NCBI GenBank assembly: GCA_964477035.1
Contig: CAYZCW010000003.1
Location: 186,001 to 250,000 of the forward strand
Direction: 5' to 3'
From: SLSG01 sp964477035
GTDB taxonomy: Bacteria > Bacteroidota > Bacteroidia > Bacteroidales > UBA7960
Length of the DNA: 64,000 nucleotides
How positions within the stretch are numbered: position 1 is the first letter of the stretch; every line of letters starts with the position of its first letter. A program made the position numbers and the translations under genes. Shown here piece by piece: positions 42,406 to 51,776 of the stretch. The notes beneath the pieces were generated by a model. It did no database searches. It saw only the letters and a program-made list of their open reading frames with translations, and was not told where the DNA came from.

Positions 42406-43827
42406 TCAGCGCACTTTCTTCACAAGAATTCTTGGTTCCATCATATCATGCATGGCATACCGGACCCCTTCCCGCCCCAGGCCGCTGTCCTTGATGCCTC
42501 CATAGGGCATGTGGTCGGAACGGAAAATCGGCGCGTCGTTGTGGATCACACCCCCGACCTCAAGCCGTTCGAAGGCCAGTTCCAGCTCATCCACCTCGTT
42601 GGTAAAAACCCCCGCCTGCAGCCCGTACCGGCTGTTGTTCACGGCGTCTATGGCATCCTGGAGTGAATCGTAGGGATGCAGGGTCACCACGGGACCAAAC
42701 ACCTCGTTGTCGACCACCTTCATGCCCGGGCGGGCATCCAGCAGCACGGAGGGCTCCAGGAAGGCGCCCCTTCTCCTGCCACCGCAAACCAGCCTGGCCC
42801 CCTGGGAAACCGCCTCCCCGATCCAGGATTCGACCCGGCGGGCATTGTCTTCATCGATCATGGCAGAAATGTCCGTATCCGGGTCTGCCGGATGCCCCTG
42901 TTTGAGTGAACCCACCCCTTCCAGGAAGGCATCCCGGAATGGCCCGAACACCTCGTGGTGGACAAATAAGCGCTGGGCATGGATGCATACCTGTCCCTGG
43001 TAGGCGTACCCGCCCACCAGGCAGCGTTTCACCGCATGGTCGAGGCGGGCAGAGGGGGCAACGATGGTTCCTGCGTTCCCTCCCAGCTCCAGCACCACCT
43101 TCTTCTTCCCGGCATCCTGCTTCATTTTCCAGCCCACCTCCGGAGAGCCGGTAAAGCTCAACAGGCGGAGGCGCTCATCCGTTACCAAAAGGGAACCCGT
43201 TTGCCGGTCCATCGGAAGTACCGACAAGGTACCGGGTGGCAGGCTGGTTTCGGCCACGAGACGGGCCAGGGCAAGGGTCGACAAGGGGGTGGACGAAGCG
43301 GGCTTCAGCAGGATGGGGCAGGCCGCAGCGATGGCCGGGGCAATCTTGTGCACGGCGAGGTTCAGGGGGAAGTTGAACGGGCTGATGCCTGCCACCACCC
43401 CGATGGGGAAATGCTTGACCAGGCCTTCCCGGCCGGTACCTTCCGGACTCCAGTCCATGCGCATGTATTCCATGGGCGGGCGGCGGGCCTCTTCAGAGGC
43501 CACCATAAAGGTCTGGGCAGCCCGCCTTACCTCGGCAAGTGCGTAGCGCCACGGCTTGGCCGCCTCCCTTGCCAGCAGGGAGGCAAACCACTCCTCCTGC
43601 TCCAGCAGTTTGGCGGATAACTGCGACAGGGCCTTCGCCCGTTCCCATGCCGGCATTTCCCAGAGGCGGGGAAGGGCCTCCATGGCCCGCGTCAGGGAGC
43701 GTTCCAGCAACTCCTCCCCTGCCAGCCAGGTGCGGCCCACCGCTTCGCCGTCATGGGGGTTGGTAACAAGGAGCTCCTTGCCGGAGGAAACGAACTCCCC
43801 TCCGGCAAACACGAAGAAAGATTCCAT
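42406..43827 (-). CDS. NAD(P)-dependent aldehyde dehydrogenase
   Basis: A 473-residue aldehyde dehydrogenase superfamily enzyme oxidising an aldehyde to its acid. The catalytic Cys is in YQGQVCIHAQRL, the general-base Glu in VLELGGNAG, with the cofactor region ISPFNFPLNLAVHKIAPAI, SFTGSPEVGWKM and the C-terminal DHMPYGGIKDSGLGREG. Substrate classes within this superfamily (semialdehydes, lactaldehyde, glyceraldehyde-3-phosphate) cannot be told apart here. It starts at the ATG 43827, 34 bases downstream of a small envelope protein gene on the same strand. Confidence 0.93.
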   Translation of the reverse strand: MESFFVFAGGEFVSSGKELLVTNPHDGEAVGRTWLAGEELLERSLTRAMEALPRLWEMPAWERAKALSQLSAKLLEQEEWFASLLAREAAKPWRYALAEVRRAAQTFMVASEEARRPPMEYMRMDWSPEGTGREGLVKHFPIGVVAGISPFNFPLNLAVHKIAPAIAAACPILLKPASSTPLSTLALARLVAETSLPPGTLSVLPMDRQTGSLLVTDERLRLLSFTGSPEVGWKMKQDAGKKKVVLELGGNAGTIVAPSARLDHAVKRCLVGGYAYQGQVCIHAQRLFVHHEVFGPFRDAFLEGVGSLKQGHPADPDTDISAMIDEDNARRVESWIGEAVSQGARLVCGGRRRGAFLEPSVLLDARPGMKVVDNEVFGPVVTLHPYDSLQDAIDAVNNSRYGLQAGVFTNEVDELELAFERLEVGGVIHNDAPIFRSDHMPYGGIKDSGLGREGVRYAMHDMMEPRILVKKVR

Positions 43828-43861
43828 TTGAAAGCATTTTTAAACAGCCTGCCGGCATGGC

Positions 43862-44542
43862 CTACCACCGGGGAGACCGGTGAAAAGGTGCCGGGCTCGC
43901 GAACATGGAATGCGGCCCGCCCATGAAAGGACCGTAACCGTAAGGACTATAAGGGTTAAAAGGGTTGTTGCCACGGGACACATTCACCTCTGCCCCGAAG
44001 CGGAAGCTGTCGCTGACCCGGTAATCGAACCCGAAGACCATTCCCCCCGGATTGGTGTCAAACGCCCGGGCATTCATTTGCACGACCGGAGGCTCCATGT
44101 TGTTGCGTCCGGTCCATGCCCCCCCGACAAGGGTCAGCCGGGGGTTCACCTGGTAGGCCCCGCGGACATACACGGTGGTGCCCAGAAAGTGGCCATGGTC
44201 CTGCAGGGAAGCAGCTTCACCGCCGGCCATGTGGGGAGTGTAAGGGAAAAAGGGGTTGGGGCCATTCATAGAGGCGGTGGAAAAGATGGTTCCTGCCGTG
44301 AGGCTGAACCGCCGGCCAACATCCCAATTGAAGGCCGGGGCCAAAGAGTGCGAAAACACAGGCCCGTAAACCCCTCCCGGCTGGAAGGCGGTTCCGTATT
44401 GCAGGTTCAACTGCGGGGCATGCCAGTAAACCGGCTGCCGCCCGGTCAGTCCCCGGTCTGCAGTCTCCTGCCCGCTCAGCGGGTTTGCCGTGACCAGCAA
44501 CACGGTCAGAAAGGCACTTATGATGGCTATCCTAGGGTTCAT
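43862..44542 (-). CDS. Unrecognised small secreted, probable outer-membrane beta protein
   Basis: A 226-residue exported protein with a signal peptide (about 1-26, ending PLSGQ) followed by alternating aromatic/polar beta-like segments (LNLQYGTAF, FSLTAGTIFS, TTVYVRGAYQVNPRLTLVGGAW, MVFGFDYRVSDSFRFGAEVNVSRG), as in small outer-membrane barrels. The C-terminus is Pro/Tyr/Gly rich (NPFNPYSPYGYGPF). No named family is recognised. A TATATTTG box at 44621-44628 gives a leader of about 70 bases. It may be co-transcribed with the aldehyde dehydrogenase. Confidence 0.68.
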   Translation of the reverse strand: MNPRIAIISAFLTVLLVTANPLSGQETADRGLTGRQPVYWHAPQLNLQYGTAFQPGGVYGPVFSHSLAPAFNWDVGRRFSLTAGTIFSTASMNGPNPFFPYTPHMAGGEAASLQDHGHFLGTTVYVRGAYQVNPRLTLVGGAWTGRNNMEPPVVQMNARAFDTNPGGMVFGFDYRVSDSFRFGAEVNVSRGNNPFNPYSPYGYGPFMGGPHSMFASPAPFHRSPRW

Positions 44543-44620
44543 GGTCGACCAATTTGATGTCCGGATCACCTCCCTCTCGCCCGCGCCAGGCGGAACACCG
44601 GGCAAGGGCTGTCCGACGAA

Positions 44621-44628
44621 CAAATATA
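44621..44628 (-). promoter_or_regulatory. Candidate -7 promoter element for the small envelope protein
   Basis: On the minus strand TATATTTG, an exact TAnnTTTG match, about 79 bases before the ATG at 44542. No TTTG sits at the -33 distance. Confidence 0.4.
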
Positions 44629-44753
44629 AGAAAAAATCGACAGCCGGTCAAGCCGGCCGGAAAAGGACGGGACCGCCAACCTGCAGGGGGGAATAAAAAT
44701 TTCACTAACTTGTGGTGCAGTAAAAAATCATTTACCAATCAATTCCTGAAGCG

Positions 44754-44957
44754 ATGAAAAAAAACGTGGGCGCCCTCGACAAGGGCATGCGGGTGCTGGT
44801 GGCCCTGGTGGTCGCCATCCTGATCTATGCGGACGTGCTCACCGGCACCCTGGCGCTGGTGCTGGGCATCGTGTCCCTGGTGCTGGTGGTGACCAGCCTG
44901 GTGAACTTCTGTCCCCTCTACGCCCTGTTTGGCATCAACACCTGCCGCAAACAATAG
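44754..44957 (+). CDS. DUF2892 small membrane protein
   Basis: A 67-residue protein with two transmembrane helices (about 13-30 and 33-52) and the DUF2892 pattern: N-terminal KNVGALDKGMRVLVAL and the loop NFCPLYALFGINTC with two Cys. Related segments form the membrane part of YgaP-type rhodanese proteins. The function here is unknown. The patatin gene follows 48 bases later in the same direction. Confidence 0.85.
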   Translation: MKKNVGALDKGMRVLVALVVAILIYADVLTGTLALVLGIVSLVLVVTSLVNFCPLYALFGINTCRKQ

Positions 44958-45005
44958 GGCCTGCCGCGCCGGCCCGCCATGCGGCAGATTAAACCGCCTA
45001 ACCTT

Positions 45006-45782
45006 ATGGCTTTATTCAAAAAGAAATTCGGTACCGGGCTGGTCTTGAGCGGGGGAGGCACCAGGGGCTTTGCCCACCTGGGGGTCTGCAAGGCCCTGAA
45101 AGAGGCCGGGGTGGAACCCGACATCATTGCGGGCGTCAGTGCCGGAAGCATTGCCGGGTCGCTGATCGCCGACGGAAAGGATCCTGAGGAGGCCCTGCAT
45201 CTGCTCGCCGGCCACCGGCTTCTCGACTACCTGGAGTTCACCATCCCCAAAAAAGGCCTGGTGAGCATGGGGGGCTTCGAAAAGACCCTGAAAACCTGTC
45301 TCACGGCACGCCGGTTCGAGGATCTTCGGATCCCTCTGCTGGTATTCGCGGTGAACATGAACAAGGCGGAACTGACCCTCTTCGACAAGGGCGAGCTGAT
45401 TCCCGCCATCAAGGCCTCATCCTCCATTCCGGTGGTATTCCAGCCTGTCAGGATCGGAGACCAGGATTACCTGGACGGCGGCATCATCGATAATTTCCCG
45501 ACCCAGTCCCTCAAGGGGAAGTGCAAGACCCTGATCGGGGTCAACGTCAACCCCATAGGCCCTGTGGACAAGCTGGGCAATCTGAAGAATATCGCCGAAA
45601 GGACCTTCCACATTTCCGTCCGGTTCCAGGCCACCAACAAGGAGGATGACTGCGACATCTACATTGAACCGGCCGGCCTGGACCGCTACGGGCTGCTGGA
45701 TGTGTCCCGGGCTGCCGAAATATTCGAACTGGGCTACATAGAAACCCGGGAGGTGTTGAAAAAATCCGGTTTTGGAGGCTGA
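45006..45782 (+). CDS. Patatin-like phospholipase (RssA type)
   Basis: A 258-residue serine hydrolase of the bacterial patatin family. The oxyanion loop is LSGGGTRGFAHLG near 14, the nucleophile Ser is in GVSAGS near 43, and the Asp of the catalytic dyad is in YLDGGIIDN near 157. It likely cleaves acyl chains from phospholipids at the cytoplasmic membrane. The ATG at 45006 is preferred over 44979 because MALFKKKFGTGLVLSGGG is the family-like beginning. It may be co-transcribed with the DUF2892 gene. Confidence 0.9.
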   Translation: MALFKKKFGTGLVLSGGGTRGFAHLGVCKALKEAGVEPDIIAGVSAGSIAGSLIADGKDPEEALHLLAGHRLLDYLEFTIPKKGLVSMGGFEKTLKTCLTARRFEDLRIPLLVFAVNMNKAELTLFDKGELIPAIKASSSIPVVFQPVRIGDQDYLDGGIIDNFPTQSLKGKCKTLIGVNVNPIGPVDKLGNLKNIAERTFHISVRFQATNKEDDCDIYIEPAGLDRYGLLDVSRAAEIFELGYIETREVLKKSGFGG

Positions 45783-45878
45783 GCTCCGGGGCGGTACGGA
45801 TTGGTAAGGTGTTGCCGGCTTTTGCCGGAGGATTCCTCATTTGGCCTGCAAGCCCTGGATGTTTTGGCGCCGTTTTTT

Positions 45879-45886
45879 TATCTTTG
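45879..45886 (+). promoter_or_regulatory. Candidate -7 promoter element for cysS
   Basis: TATCTTTG is an exact TAnnTTTG match 33 bases before the cysS ATG. The -33 box is weak. Confidence 0.5.
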
Positions 45887-45919
45887 CAGCGCTGCCTCCC
45901 ACCAGACCAGGTAAATCAC

Positions 45920-47413
45920 ATGAAAACTCCTTCCGATACCCCGCTTTATGTTTACAACACCCTGAGCCGCCGTAAGGAGGTGTTTGAGCCACTGACCCCG
46001 CCCTTTGTGGGCATGTATGTCTGCGGTCCGACGGTCTACGGGGACGCCCACCTGGGCCATGCACGCCCGGCAGTCACCTTCGACATGGTCTTCCGCTACC
46101 TGAGGCATTTGGGTTACAAGGTCCGCTATGTGCGTAACATCACGGACGTGGGTCACCTGGAGAACGACGCCAGCGAAGGGGAGGACAAGATCCAGAAGAA
46201 GGCCAGGCTGGAGCAGCTGGAGCCCATGGAGGTGGTCCAGTTTTACACCGACCGCTACCATGAGGACATGGCCAGCCTCAATGTTCTCAAACCCAGCATC
46301 GAACCCCGGGCCTCGGGACACATCACCGAACAGATCGAGATGGTCCGGGCCATCCTGAAGTCGGGCTATGCCTATGAAACGGATGGCTCGGTTTATTTTG
46401 ACGTGGCAGGGTACCACCGCAACCACCACTACGGCAAGCTCAGTGGCCGGCAGATCGAAGACCTCATGGCCAGCACCCGCGAGCTGGAGGGACAGGAACA
46501 GAAACGCAATCCGGTGGATTTCGCCCTGTGGAAAAAGGCCGGCCCGGAGCACATCATGCAGTGGCCGTCCCCCTGGGGAAACGGTTTCCCGGGCTGGCAC
46601 CTGGAATGTTCGGCCATGAGTACCAAATACCTGGGCGAGGTGTTCGACATCCACGGGGGAGGGCTCGACCTGCTGTTTCCCCACCACGAATGCGAGATCG
46701 CCCAGTCGAACGCCGCCACCGGGAAAGAGGCTGTCCGTTACTGGCTGCACAACAACATGATCACCATCAACGGCAAAAAAATGGGGCGGTCCCTGGGCAA
46801 CTTCATCAACCTTCGGGAGTTTTTCGCCGGCAGCCATAAGGCCCTGGACAAGGCCTATTCCCCCATGAACCTCAGGTTTTTCATCCTGCAGGCCCATTAC
46901 CGCAGCACGCTGGACTTCAGCAACGAGGCGCTGCAGGCAGCCGAGCGTGGCCTCAGGCGGCTGCTGCAGGCCCACGACACACTGCAACGGCTCCGGCCCG
47001 CCGAAGTGTCGACTGCCGACATTTCAGGCATCGGACCGGCCTGCTACGAGGCCATGAACGATGATTTCAACAGCCCGGTAGCCATCGCCCAGCTTTTCGA
47101 AGCCGTGCGCTTCATCAATTCCGTGGCCGACGGCAAGGACCGGCTGAACAAGGCAGACCTGGATTCACTCAGGGATACCTTCAGGGTATTCCTGGTGGAT
47201 GTGTTTGGCTTGCTTCCAGAGTCCGGTCCCGAATCCCTTCAGAGCCAGGAAAAAATCATCGAGGGACTCGTGCAGGTGGTCCTCGGCATCCGGCAACAGG
47301 CCCGAGCCGGCAAGGACTGGGAAACTTCCGACCGCTTGCGTGATGCCCTGAAGGAACTTCACATCATCATCAAGGACGGCAAGGAGGGCACCAGCTGGTC
47401 CTTCGGGGAATGA
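45920..47413 (+). CDS. cysS: Cysteinyl-tRNA synthetase
   Basis: A 497-residue class I synthetase charging tRNA-Cys. The HIGH region is in GPTVYGDAHLGHARP near 35, the KMSKS loop reads KKMGRSLGNF near 288, and zinc-site residues occur in CGPTVYG, GWHLECSAM and HHECEIAQ. The frame is open upstream to 45809, but MKTPSDTPLYVYNTLSRRKE is the family start and follows a -7 box. Its TGA overlaps the ATG of the large GH13-like gene by 4 bases, so the two are translated together. Confidence 0.96.
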   Translation: MKTPSDTPLYVYNTLSRRKEVFEPLTPPFVGMYVCGPTVYGDAHLGHARPAVTFDMVFRYLRHLGYKVRYVRNITDVGHLENDASEGEDKIQKKARLEQLEPMEVVQFYTDRYHEDMASLNVLKPSIEPRASGHITEQIEMVRAILKSGYAYETDGSVYFDVAGYHRNHHYGKLSGRQIEDLMASTRELEGQEQKRNPVDFALWKKAGPEHIMQWPSPWGNGFPGWHLECSAMSTKYLGEVFDIHGGGLDLLFPHHECEIAQSNAATGKEAVRYWLHNNMITINGKKMGRSLGNFINLREFFAGSHKALDKAYSPMNLRFFILQAHYRSTLDFSNEALQAAERGLRRLLQAHDTLQRLRPAEVSTADISGIGPACYEAMNDDFNSPVAIAQLFEAVRFINSVADGKDRLNKADLDSLRDTFRVFLVDVFGLLPESGPESLQSQEKIIEGLVQVVLGIRQQARAGKDWETSDRLRDALKELHIIIKDGKEGTSWSFGE

Positions 47414-50400
47414 CCCCCCGGCAAATACATCCCGTCATGACGACCCATACTCCAGGAATGCACCCCCCCCGGTGGGAACTCCATGTGTCCCGCAGCGCGC
47501 GTGAACGGTACCATTTCGGGGAAGAACTGTTTTCAAACGACGGACATTTGGTGTGCAGCGACTTTCATGCCGCAAGAGAGCTGGCCTACCGGATCAACCG
47601 GGAGCGCCCCCCCGTTGCGCAGGTAGCTCCCGGGACACTGTTTGCCGCCGGCCTGATGGACGAGGCTTTTCATCTGGTCATCAGGGCCTGGGAAACACAC
47701 CATGGCATCCGCCCCTTCGAATTGGCCCTTCCCCGTCTGGAAGCGCGGTTGGGAAAGCAAGGGCTGCATCAACTCCTCCTCGATTTCATTCAGTGCTTCC
47801 CCCCGACTCCGGTCTTTCGGGGAGAGCTGGCAGCGAAACAGTACCTTGGCCGCCGGTCGGGAGAACGCACCCACAGGGCCCTGGCAGCCGAAGAAGCCCT
47901 CATGCTGGAATTGTCCGACTTCAACCCTGCCAATGAAAGGCTCAGGGAATTGTTCGACCGGCGTTGCCTGCCGGACGGGGCCCTCTTCGGGCGGCTGATG
48001 GACGAACTGGAGGCATTTTTCCGGGAACAGCCCGGCATGGGACCGGACAATGTGGACGTGATCCGCTTCCTGAAAACCCCGGTCCTGCTGTTTCCGGACG
48101 ACATCGGGGCGCAACTCCGGCACGTCCTTGAGCACTGGAAGGAATACCTGCCCGAATCCATGCGCACCCTGTTGTTGCGGGGCACGGACCTGATCCGGGA
48201 GGATGCCCGCCGGGGTGGTGGCGGACCCGGTCCGGCCCTGGTGCCGCAATACGGGCCAACGGGTGGCAGGACGAGGGAAGGGCATGGGGGACAAGCAGGT
48301 TCAGACACCGGTCCCGCAGGCGACGAGGAATACGAACACTTCACCCCCGACACCCACTGGATGCCCCGCGTGGTCATGATGGCCAGGAACACCTATGTAT
48401 GGCTTGACCAGCTTTCAAAGAAATATGAACGGCCCATCAGGAGGCTGAACGAGATCCCCTCCCAGGAGCTGGACACCCTGGCGGCAAGTGGGTTCAATGG
48501 TCTTTGGCTGATCGGGATCTGGGAAAGAAGCAGCGCCTCCCGCCGCATAAAGCACCTGACGGGAAATCCCGACGCCGCATCTTCCGCCTACTCCCTGTAC
48601 GATTATGAGATTGCCAGGGACCTGGGAGGGGAAGAGGCATTCCGTGACCTGGACCACCGCAGCCGGGAGCGGGGCATCCGCCTTGCCAGCGACATGGTGC
48701 CGAACCATACAGGCCTGTATTCGCGCTGGATGGTGGAACACCCTGAGTATTTCATCCAGACCCGGGTGCCTCCCTTTCCCGCCTATCGCTTCACGGGGGA
48801 AAACCTTTCGGACCACCCGGACATAGACATCCGGATCGAAGATGGTTATTACAACCGGTCGGATGCCGCGGTGGTGTTCCGGCGCCATGACCTGCGCCTG
48901 GATGACATCCGGTATATTTATCACGGGAATGACGGCACCCACATGCCCTGGAACGACACCGCCCAGCTGGACATGCTCCGGCAGGAGGTACGGCAGGCCG
49001 TCATCGGAAAGATCATGGAGGTGGCAGGCCGCTTCTCCATCATCCGGTTCGATGCGGCCATGACCCTGGCCAAAAAACATTTTGCCCGGCTGTGGTATCC
49101 CCGGCCCGGCAGCGGCGGGGACATTCCCTCACGCGCAGACCATGCCATGAGCCGGGAGGCATTCGACCAGTGGTTCCCAAAAGAGTTCTGGAGGGAGGTC
49201 GTCGACCGCATCAACCAGGAGATGCCTGACACCCTCCTGCTGGCGGAGGCCTTCTGGCTGATGGAAGGTTTTTTTGTCCGGACCCTCGGCATGCACAGGG
49301 TGTACAACTCGGCCTTCATGCATATGCTACGGGACGAGGAAAATGGAAAATACCGCGAGCTGATCACCAACACCCTGGAGTTCGAACCGGAAATCCTCAA
49401 ACGGTACGTGAACTTCATGAGCAACCCGGACGAGGAAACGGCCATCCGGCAGTTCGGCACCGGAGACAAGTATTTCGGGGTCTGCACCCTGATGGCGACC
49501 CTGCCCGGGCTGCCCATGTTTGCCCACGGGCAGCTGGAGGGCTACACCGAAAAATACGGGATGGAATACCAACGGGCTTATTACAACGAAAGCCCCGACA
49601 GCGGGTTGATGGAACGGCATCAGAGGGACATTTTTCCCTTGCTCCGGCGCCGCCACCTGTTCAGCGACGTGGCCCATTTCTGGCTGTTCGATTATGTGAC
49701 GGCCCAGGGAACCGTCAATGAGAACGTGTTCGCCTATACGAACCGCTCGGGAAGCGAGTCCGCCCTGGTCCTTTTCAACAACCGCTATGAGACCGCCGGC
49801 GGGCGGATCCACCATGCCAGGCCCAAGCGGACAAAACAGGATGACGACGGGCCGGCCACAAGCCTTTCCCTGGGGGAGGCATTGGATTTGCAGGCGGGAC
49901 AGGGCCATTATTATTCCTGCCGGGAACAGGTATCCGGACTGGAGTTCCTGCGCCGGGGGGAAGACATCTGCCGACAGGGGTTTCACTGGGACCTGCAGGG
50001 GTTTGAATACCGGGTATTTCTTGATTTCAAGAGGATGGAAGAAGACCCGGGGCTCCTGGAAGAGCTCTGCCGGAGCCTGGAAGGGCACGGCACCGGCTCG
50101 CTTTCCAGGGAGCTGGACCGGCTTCGTTACCGGGAGGTGTTCGATGCCTTCCTGGCCCTGTTCCATGCCACTGAACCATCCCGGAATGAGTTAGCCGGCC
50201 TCAGGGAACGGATGAAGGCGTTCGCCCTGAAGGCCACTGTGGCACTGGCTCCGGACACCAGGGCAGAGGAAGCCGCAGTCCATTTTGAGGACTACCTGCT
50301 GGCCTGCCTGGAAGCCAAGGCGTGGTTCCGGGCCCACGTCCCGGGATCACCCCCGGAGGTTCCTTCATCCGGCAGCGAATCTCCGGCCGGGGATGGATCC

Positions 50401-51003
50401 TGGCATGCTCCGGAGCCCATCCGCGGTCCCGAAGACCATCTGATCCTGCGGGCATGGATGGCCCTTCGCTCCCTGCATCAGCCCCCGGCACAATCGCCCT
50501 CCCCGGCATCCAGGCAGGCGGCCCGGCGGCTGAAATGGCCACTGCAGCAAGTGCTGGAGCAGACAGGCAAGGGACAACAACTGGCTGCACGGCAGGCATT
50601 GCTGATCCAGCTCCTTGTCCATTACGGGGGCATGGCCCCGGACGCCCCGCTCATCCTGACCCTGCTCGAAGACCCCGATGCCAGGGTGCTGTGCGGGGTA
50701 AACCAGTACAAGGGGGTCTGGTATTTCAGCAAGGAAGGTTTCGGGGAACTGGCACGCTGGTTGTTCACCCTGCATGCCTTCAGCCATTTCGCCAGGCAGG
50801 CGGAATCCGGCCCGTCAACAACCCACGGCCCACCGCCCTCCGGCGAAAAACAAGGCCAGGCAGGCGGACAGGACCTTCTCAAAGAGAAGATCGGCGAGGC
50901 CAGCAGCAGCCTGGAACGGCTGCTGGAGCTGTCCGGACAGTCGGAATACAGGCTGGACCGCTTCCGGAAGGCCCTCGGGGATTTACGGCCATCTTATTCC
51001 TGA
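47410..51003 (+). CDS. 1197-residue GH13 (alpha-amylase family)-like protein
   Basis: A large, apparently cytoplasmic protein with no signal peptide. Residues 1-320 have no recognised fold. About 330-850 is a GH13 barrel: region I D428MVPNH433, nucleophile D548 in IIRFDAAM, acid/base E613 in LLAEAFW, and the third Asp D674 in SNPDEE. The usual His before that Asp (NHD) is Pro here. The C-terminal about 350 residues are helical with low-complexity linkers rich in Pro, Ser and Gly. Action on an alpha-glucan or maltodextrin is likely; hydrolase versus transferase cannot be decided. It is coupled to cysS by an ATGA overlap. An in-frame ATG at 47437 is an alternative start. Confidence 0.82.
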   Translation: MTPRQIHPVMTTHTPGMHPPRWELHVSRSARERYHFGEELFSNDGHLVCSDFHAARELAYRINRERPPVAQVAPGTLFAAGLMDEAFHLVIRAWETHHGIRPFELALPRLEARLGKQGLHQLLLDFIQCFPPTPVFRGELAAKQYLGRRSGERTHRALAAEEALMLELSDFNPANERLRELFDRRCLPDGALFGRLMDELEAFFREQPGMGPDNVDVIRFLKTPVLLFPDDIGAQLRHVLEHWKEYLPESMRTLLLRGTDLIREDARRGGGGPGPALVPQYGPTGGRTREGHGGQAGSDTGPAGDEEYEHFTPDTHWMPRVVMMARNTYVWLDQLSKKYERPIRRLNEIPSQELDTLAASGFNGLWLIGIWERSSASRRIKHLTGNPDAASSAYSLYDYEIARDLGGEEAFRDLDHRSRERGIRLASDMVPNHTGLYSRWMVEHPEYFIQTRVPPFPAYRFTGENLSDHPDIDIRIEDGYYNRSDAAVVFRRHDLRLDDIRYIYHGNDGTHMPWNDTAQLDMLRQEVRQAVIGKIMEVAGRFSIIRFDAAMTLAKKHFARLWYPRPGSGGDIPSRADHAMSREAFDQWFPKEFWREVVDRINQEMPDTLLLAEAFWLMEGFFVRTLGMHRVYNSAFMHMLRDEENGKYRELITNTLEFEPEILKRYVNFMSNPDEETAIRQFGTGDKYFGVCTLMATLPGLPMFAHGQLEGYTEKYGMEYQRAYYNESPDSGLMERHQRDIFPLLRRRHLFSDVAHFWLFDYVTAQGTVNENVFAYTNRSGSESALVLFNNRYETAGGRIHHARPKRTKQDDDGPATSLSLGEALDLQAGQGHYYSCREQVSGLEFLRRGEDICRQGFHWDLQGFEYRVFLDFKRMEEDPGLLEELCRSLEGHGTGSLSRELDRLRYREVFDAFLALFHATEPSRNELAGLRERMKAFALKATVALAPDTRAEEAAVHFEDYLLACLEAKAWFRAHVPGSPPEVPSSGSESPAGDGSWHAPEPIRGPEDHLILRAWMALRSLHQPPAQSPSPASRQAARRLKWPLQQVLEQTGKGQQLAARQALLIQLLVHYGGMAPDAPLILTLLEDPDARVLCGVNQYKGVWYFSKEGFGELARWLFTLHAFSHFARQAESGPSTTHGPPPSGEKQGQAGGQDLLKEKIGEASSSLERLLELSGQSEYRLDRFRKALGDLRPSYS

Positions 51004-51093
51004 TTTCATGTACATAGGTCGTTGTGGTCGTTACTTTTTTCGCGAAAGTTTCCGGGATTTCGTACCTTGCAGGCTGCACGCATTTCATTCCCC

Positions 51094-51750
51094 ATGCATC
51101 CGCCCATCACCCAGGAGGTAACAAACGAATTCATGCAATCCCTGCTTTCGGGTGATCGCCGGGAGGGGGCACGCATCATTCAGGACCTGTTGTTTTCGGG
51201 TGTCCCGGTCCAGAGAGCCTATGAAGAAGTGATCAAAAAAGCCCTTTACCATGTCGGGGAATTGTGGGAGCACAACCAGATCACGGTCGCCGAGGAACAC
51301 CTGGCCACCTCCGTTTCGGAAGCCATCATGAATGAATTGTTCCCCGCGCTGGTATCCCGTGCCCGGACCAACAGGAAGGTGCTGCTTGGCTGCGTGGAGA
51401 ACGAATTGCACCAGGTGGGGGTGAAAATGGTGGCCGATGTGTTTGAAATGAAGGGATGGGACACATTCTTCCTGGGAACCGGCATCCCGGTCCACGAAAT
51501 GATCCGGTATGCAAAATCCCTCCGGCCCGATCTGTTCGCCCTGTCGATTAGCATTTACTTTCATCTGCCCGTGCTGGAAGCCATGATTGGCCAAATCCGG
51601 CAAGAATTTCCCGAAACCAACATCCTGGTGGGCGGGCAGGGCTTCCGGCACGGAGGACGGGAGGTCCTGCAAAACCTGCCCGGGGTCCTGCTTATTGACG
51701 ACCTCTATTCCCTGGAGCAATATATTGACGGGCTGGCTGAAACAGGCTGA
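51094..51750 (+). CDS. Stand-alone cobalamin-binding (CarH/LitR-type sensor) protein
   Basis: A 218-residue soluble protein with the two cobalamin domains of CarH-type photoreceptors and no MerR DNA-binding domain. The helical cap (about 1-90) has the W-x9-EH motif (W58, E68, H69). The Rossmann B12 domain (about 95-215) has E104-x-H106-x-x-G109 for lower-axial His ligation, a Ser-containing ALSISIY strand and ILVGGQGF. W-x9-EH is characteristic of adenosylcobalamin light sensors, but it also occurs in non-light B12 proteins. The frame opens at 51022, but the ATG at 51094 gives the family start. It is first in a run of signalling genes, so it is inferred to be the input of a phosphorelay. Confidence 0.88.
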   Translation: MHPPITQEVTNEFMQSLLSGDRREGARIIQDLLFSGVPVQRAYEEVIKKALYHVGELWEHNQITVAEEHLATSVSEAIMNELFPALVSRARTNRKVLLGCVENELHQVGVKMVADVFEMKGWDTFFLGTGIPVHEMIRYAKSLRPDLFALSISIYFHLPVLEAMIGQIRQEFPETNILVGGQGFRHGGREVLQNLPGVLLIDDLYSLEQYIDGLAETG

Positions 51751-51776
51751 GCCCTTTGCCCGCAAACTTTAAATCT

